Below are positions 63,177-64,000 of a stretch of 64,000 nt of DNA, piece by piece. The first letter of the stretch is position 1. Every line of letters begins with the position of its first letter. The notes below the pieces were generated by a model. That model did no database searches. It had not been told where the DNA came from and was given only the letters and a program-made list of their open reading frames with translations. The stretch is from Sphingomonas sp. Leaf20. GTDB lineage: Bacteria > Pseudomonadota > Alphaproteobacteria > Sphingomonadales > Sphingomonadaceae. The position numbers and the translations under genes were made by a program. The stretch covers positions 868,001 through 932,000 of the forward strand of contig NZ_LMKN01000001.1 of assembly GCF_001421535.1 (NCBI RefSeq), in the 5' to 3' direction.

Positions 63177-64000
63177 ATGCGTAACAACCTTTTCCTGGGT
63201 GCGGCGGCGATTGCGCTGATCGCACCGATGGCCGCATCGGCACAGGAGACGACCGCCACGATCCGCGGCTCCGTACAGTCGGCGGGCGCGCCCGTCGGTG
63301 CGGCAACCGTCACGATCACCCATGTCCCGTCGGGCTCGCGCTCGACCGCCACGACCGACGCGAACGGCACGTTCACGGCAACCGGTCTCCGGTCGGGTGG
63401 CCCCTTCACCGTCGACGTCACGTCGGCGCAGGGTAACAGCAGCGTCACCGACATCTACACCGTCATCGGCCAGCCCTTCGATCTCCCCATCGAACTCGCA
63501 GCGGGCGGCAATGCGGAGAGCGAAGAGATCGTCATCACCGCGTCGTCGATCCGTGGCGCCGGCACCTCGTCGGACGGCCCCCAGACGGTGCTCAGCGCGC
63601 GCGACATCGCCAAGGTCGCCTCGGTGAACCGCGACATCCGCGACATCCAGCGTCGCGACCCGTTCGCCACGCTCGATCTGTCGAACAACCGCGCCGTCAG
63701 CTTTGCTGGCAGCAACCCGCGCTTCAACCGCTTCTCGATCAACGGCGTCTCGGTCAGCGACAATTTCGGTCTGAACCCCGATGCCAGCCCGACCGCGCGC
63801 GGCCCGATCCCGTATGATGCGATCGCGCAGGTTTCGGTCTCGATCGCGCCGTATGACTTCCGCCAGGGCAATTTTCAGGGCGGCGCGATCGACGCCACGC
63901 TCGCGTCCGGCACCAACGAATTCCACGGCACGGGCTTCTATTCACAGAACACCGACGGGCTGTACGGCGAGCGGATCGGGTCGTTCAAGCGCCCCGCGAC
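63177..64000 (+). CDS. Oar-like TonB-dependent receptor, 3' end missing
   Basis: The first 274 codons of an outer-membrane receptor. Signal peptide (FLGAAAIALIAPMAASAQ), then a carboxypeptidase-regulatory-like beta-sandwich (about residues 25-100: TATIRGSVQSAGAPVGAATV) and then the plug (SEEIVITASSIRGAG, with INGVSVSDNFGLNPD). This order is typical of OmpA-related Oar proteins. AAAGGGGAC lies 7 bases before the ATG. The barrel lies beyond the window, so the substrate is unknown. Confidence 0.9.
   Translation, partial: MRNNLFLGAAAIALIAPMAASAQETTATIRGSVQSAGAPVGAATVTITHVPSGSRSTATTDANGTFTATGLRSGGPFTVDVTSAQGNSSVTDIYTVIGQPFDLPIELAAGGNAESEEIVITASSIRGAGTSSDGPQTVLSARDIAKVASVNRDIRDIQRRDPFATLDLSNNRAVSFAGSNPRFNRFSINGVSVSDNFGLNPDASPTARGPIPYDAIAQVSVSIAPYDFRQGNFQGGAIDATLASGTNEFHGTGFYSQNTDGLYGERIGSFKRPA

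Overview
The window is a high-GC alphaproteobacterial chromosome segment, most likely Sphingomonas or a close relative (Sphingomonadaceae). I infer this from the large TonB-dependent receptors, the SapC/cupin/tryptophan-halogenase cassette, a MucR-family regulator, a RegB/RegA pair next to a cyo oxidase, an alphaproteobacterial-type LexA box (GAAC-N7-GAAC), and many copies of an intergenic palindrome reading GTCATCCTGACGAAAGTCAGG. No insertion sequence, prophage, CRISPR array or rRNA was seen. The only RNA gene found is tRNA-Ser(GGA).

Region 1 (1-8.8 kb): a truncated sugar-porter MFS gene, a coupled quinone-reductase/zinc alcohol dehydrogenase pair, a TonB-dependent receptor, a NIPSNAP-family secreted protein, a small Fis-type HTH protein and a MucR-like regulator. 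Gene-poor, less GC-rich stretches lie between them. Region 2 (8.8-22.6 kb): a Tat-exported GH95 alpha-fucosidase, a MASE1-PAS-GGDEF cyclase followed by a lone globin, a TPR-like secreted protein, a CPA1 antiporter, a probable SOS operon (AlkB-like dioxygenase plus DEDDh exonuclease-BRCT), a serine hydrolase, an M61 peptidase and a small lipoprotein with a clear terminator.

Region 3 (22.6-34.0 kb) is a carbohydrate-utilisation locus. On the minus strand lie a GH3 glycosidase, a TonB-dependent receptor, SapC, a JmjC/cupin-type dioxygenase and a flavin-dependent halogenase. A FucP-like sugar transporter and a LacI regulator lie on the plus strand. The 12-bp palindrome GACATCGATGTC occurs once before the receptor and once midway between the GH3 and transporter genes, so LacI probably controls both arms. 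The halogenase and cupin protein are tightly coupled and their substrate is unknown.

Region 4 (34.2-47.4 kb): tRNA-Ser, a periplasmic cyclophilin, then a complete valine catabolic set (acyl-CoA dehydrogenase, enoyl-CoA hydratase, 3-hydroxyisobutyryl-CoA hydrolase, MmsB, MmsA) with a divergent LysR regulator. Almost every gap in this set holds a palindromic repeat, and a GIY-YIG nuclease gene sits inside one repeat cluster. A CocE-type hydrolase and a dioxygenase/FMN reductase/pirin operon follow.

Region 5 (47.4-64 kb): a probable seven-gene respiratory unit, cyoABCD-surf1-regB-regA, with a perfect 15-bp inverted repeat at its head. Then come an MHS-type transporter, a small unknown protein, mannose-6-phosphate isomerase, and the housekeeping trio bamD, recN, ligA. 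A truncated Oar-like TonB receptor ends the window. Long antisense open frames are common in this GC-rich DNA and were left out.
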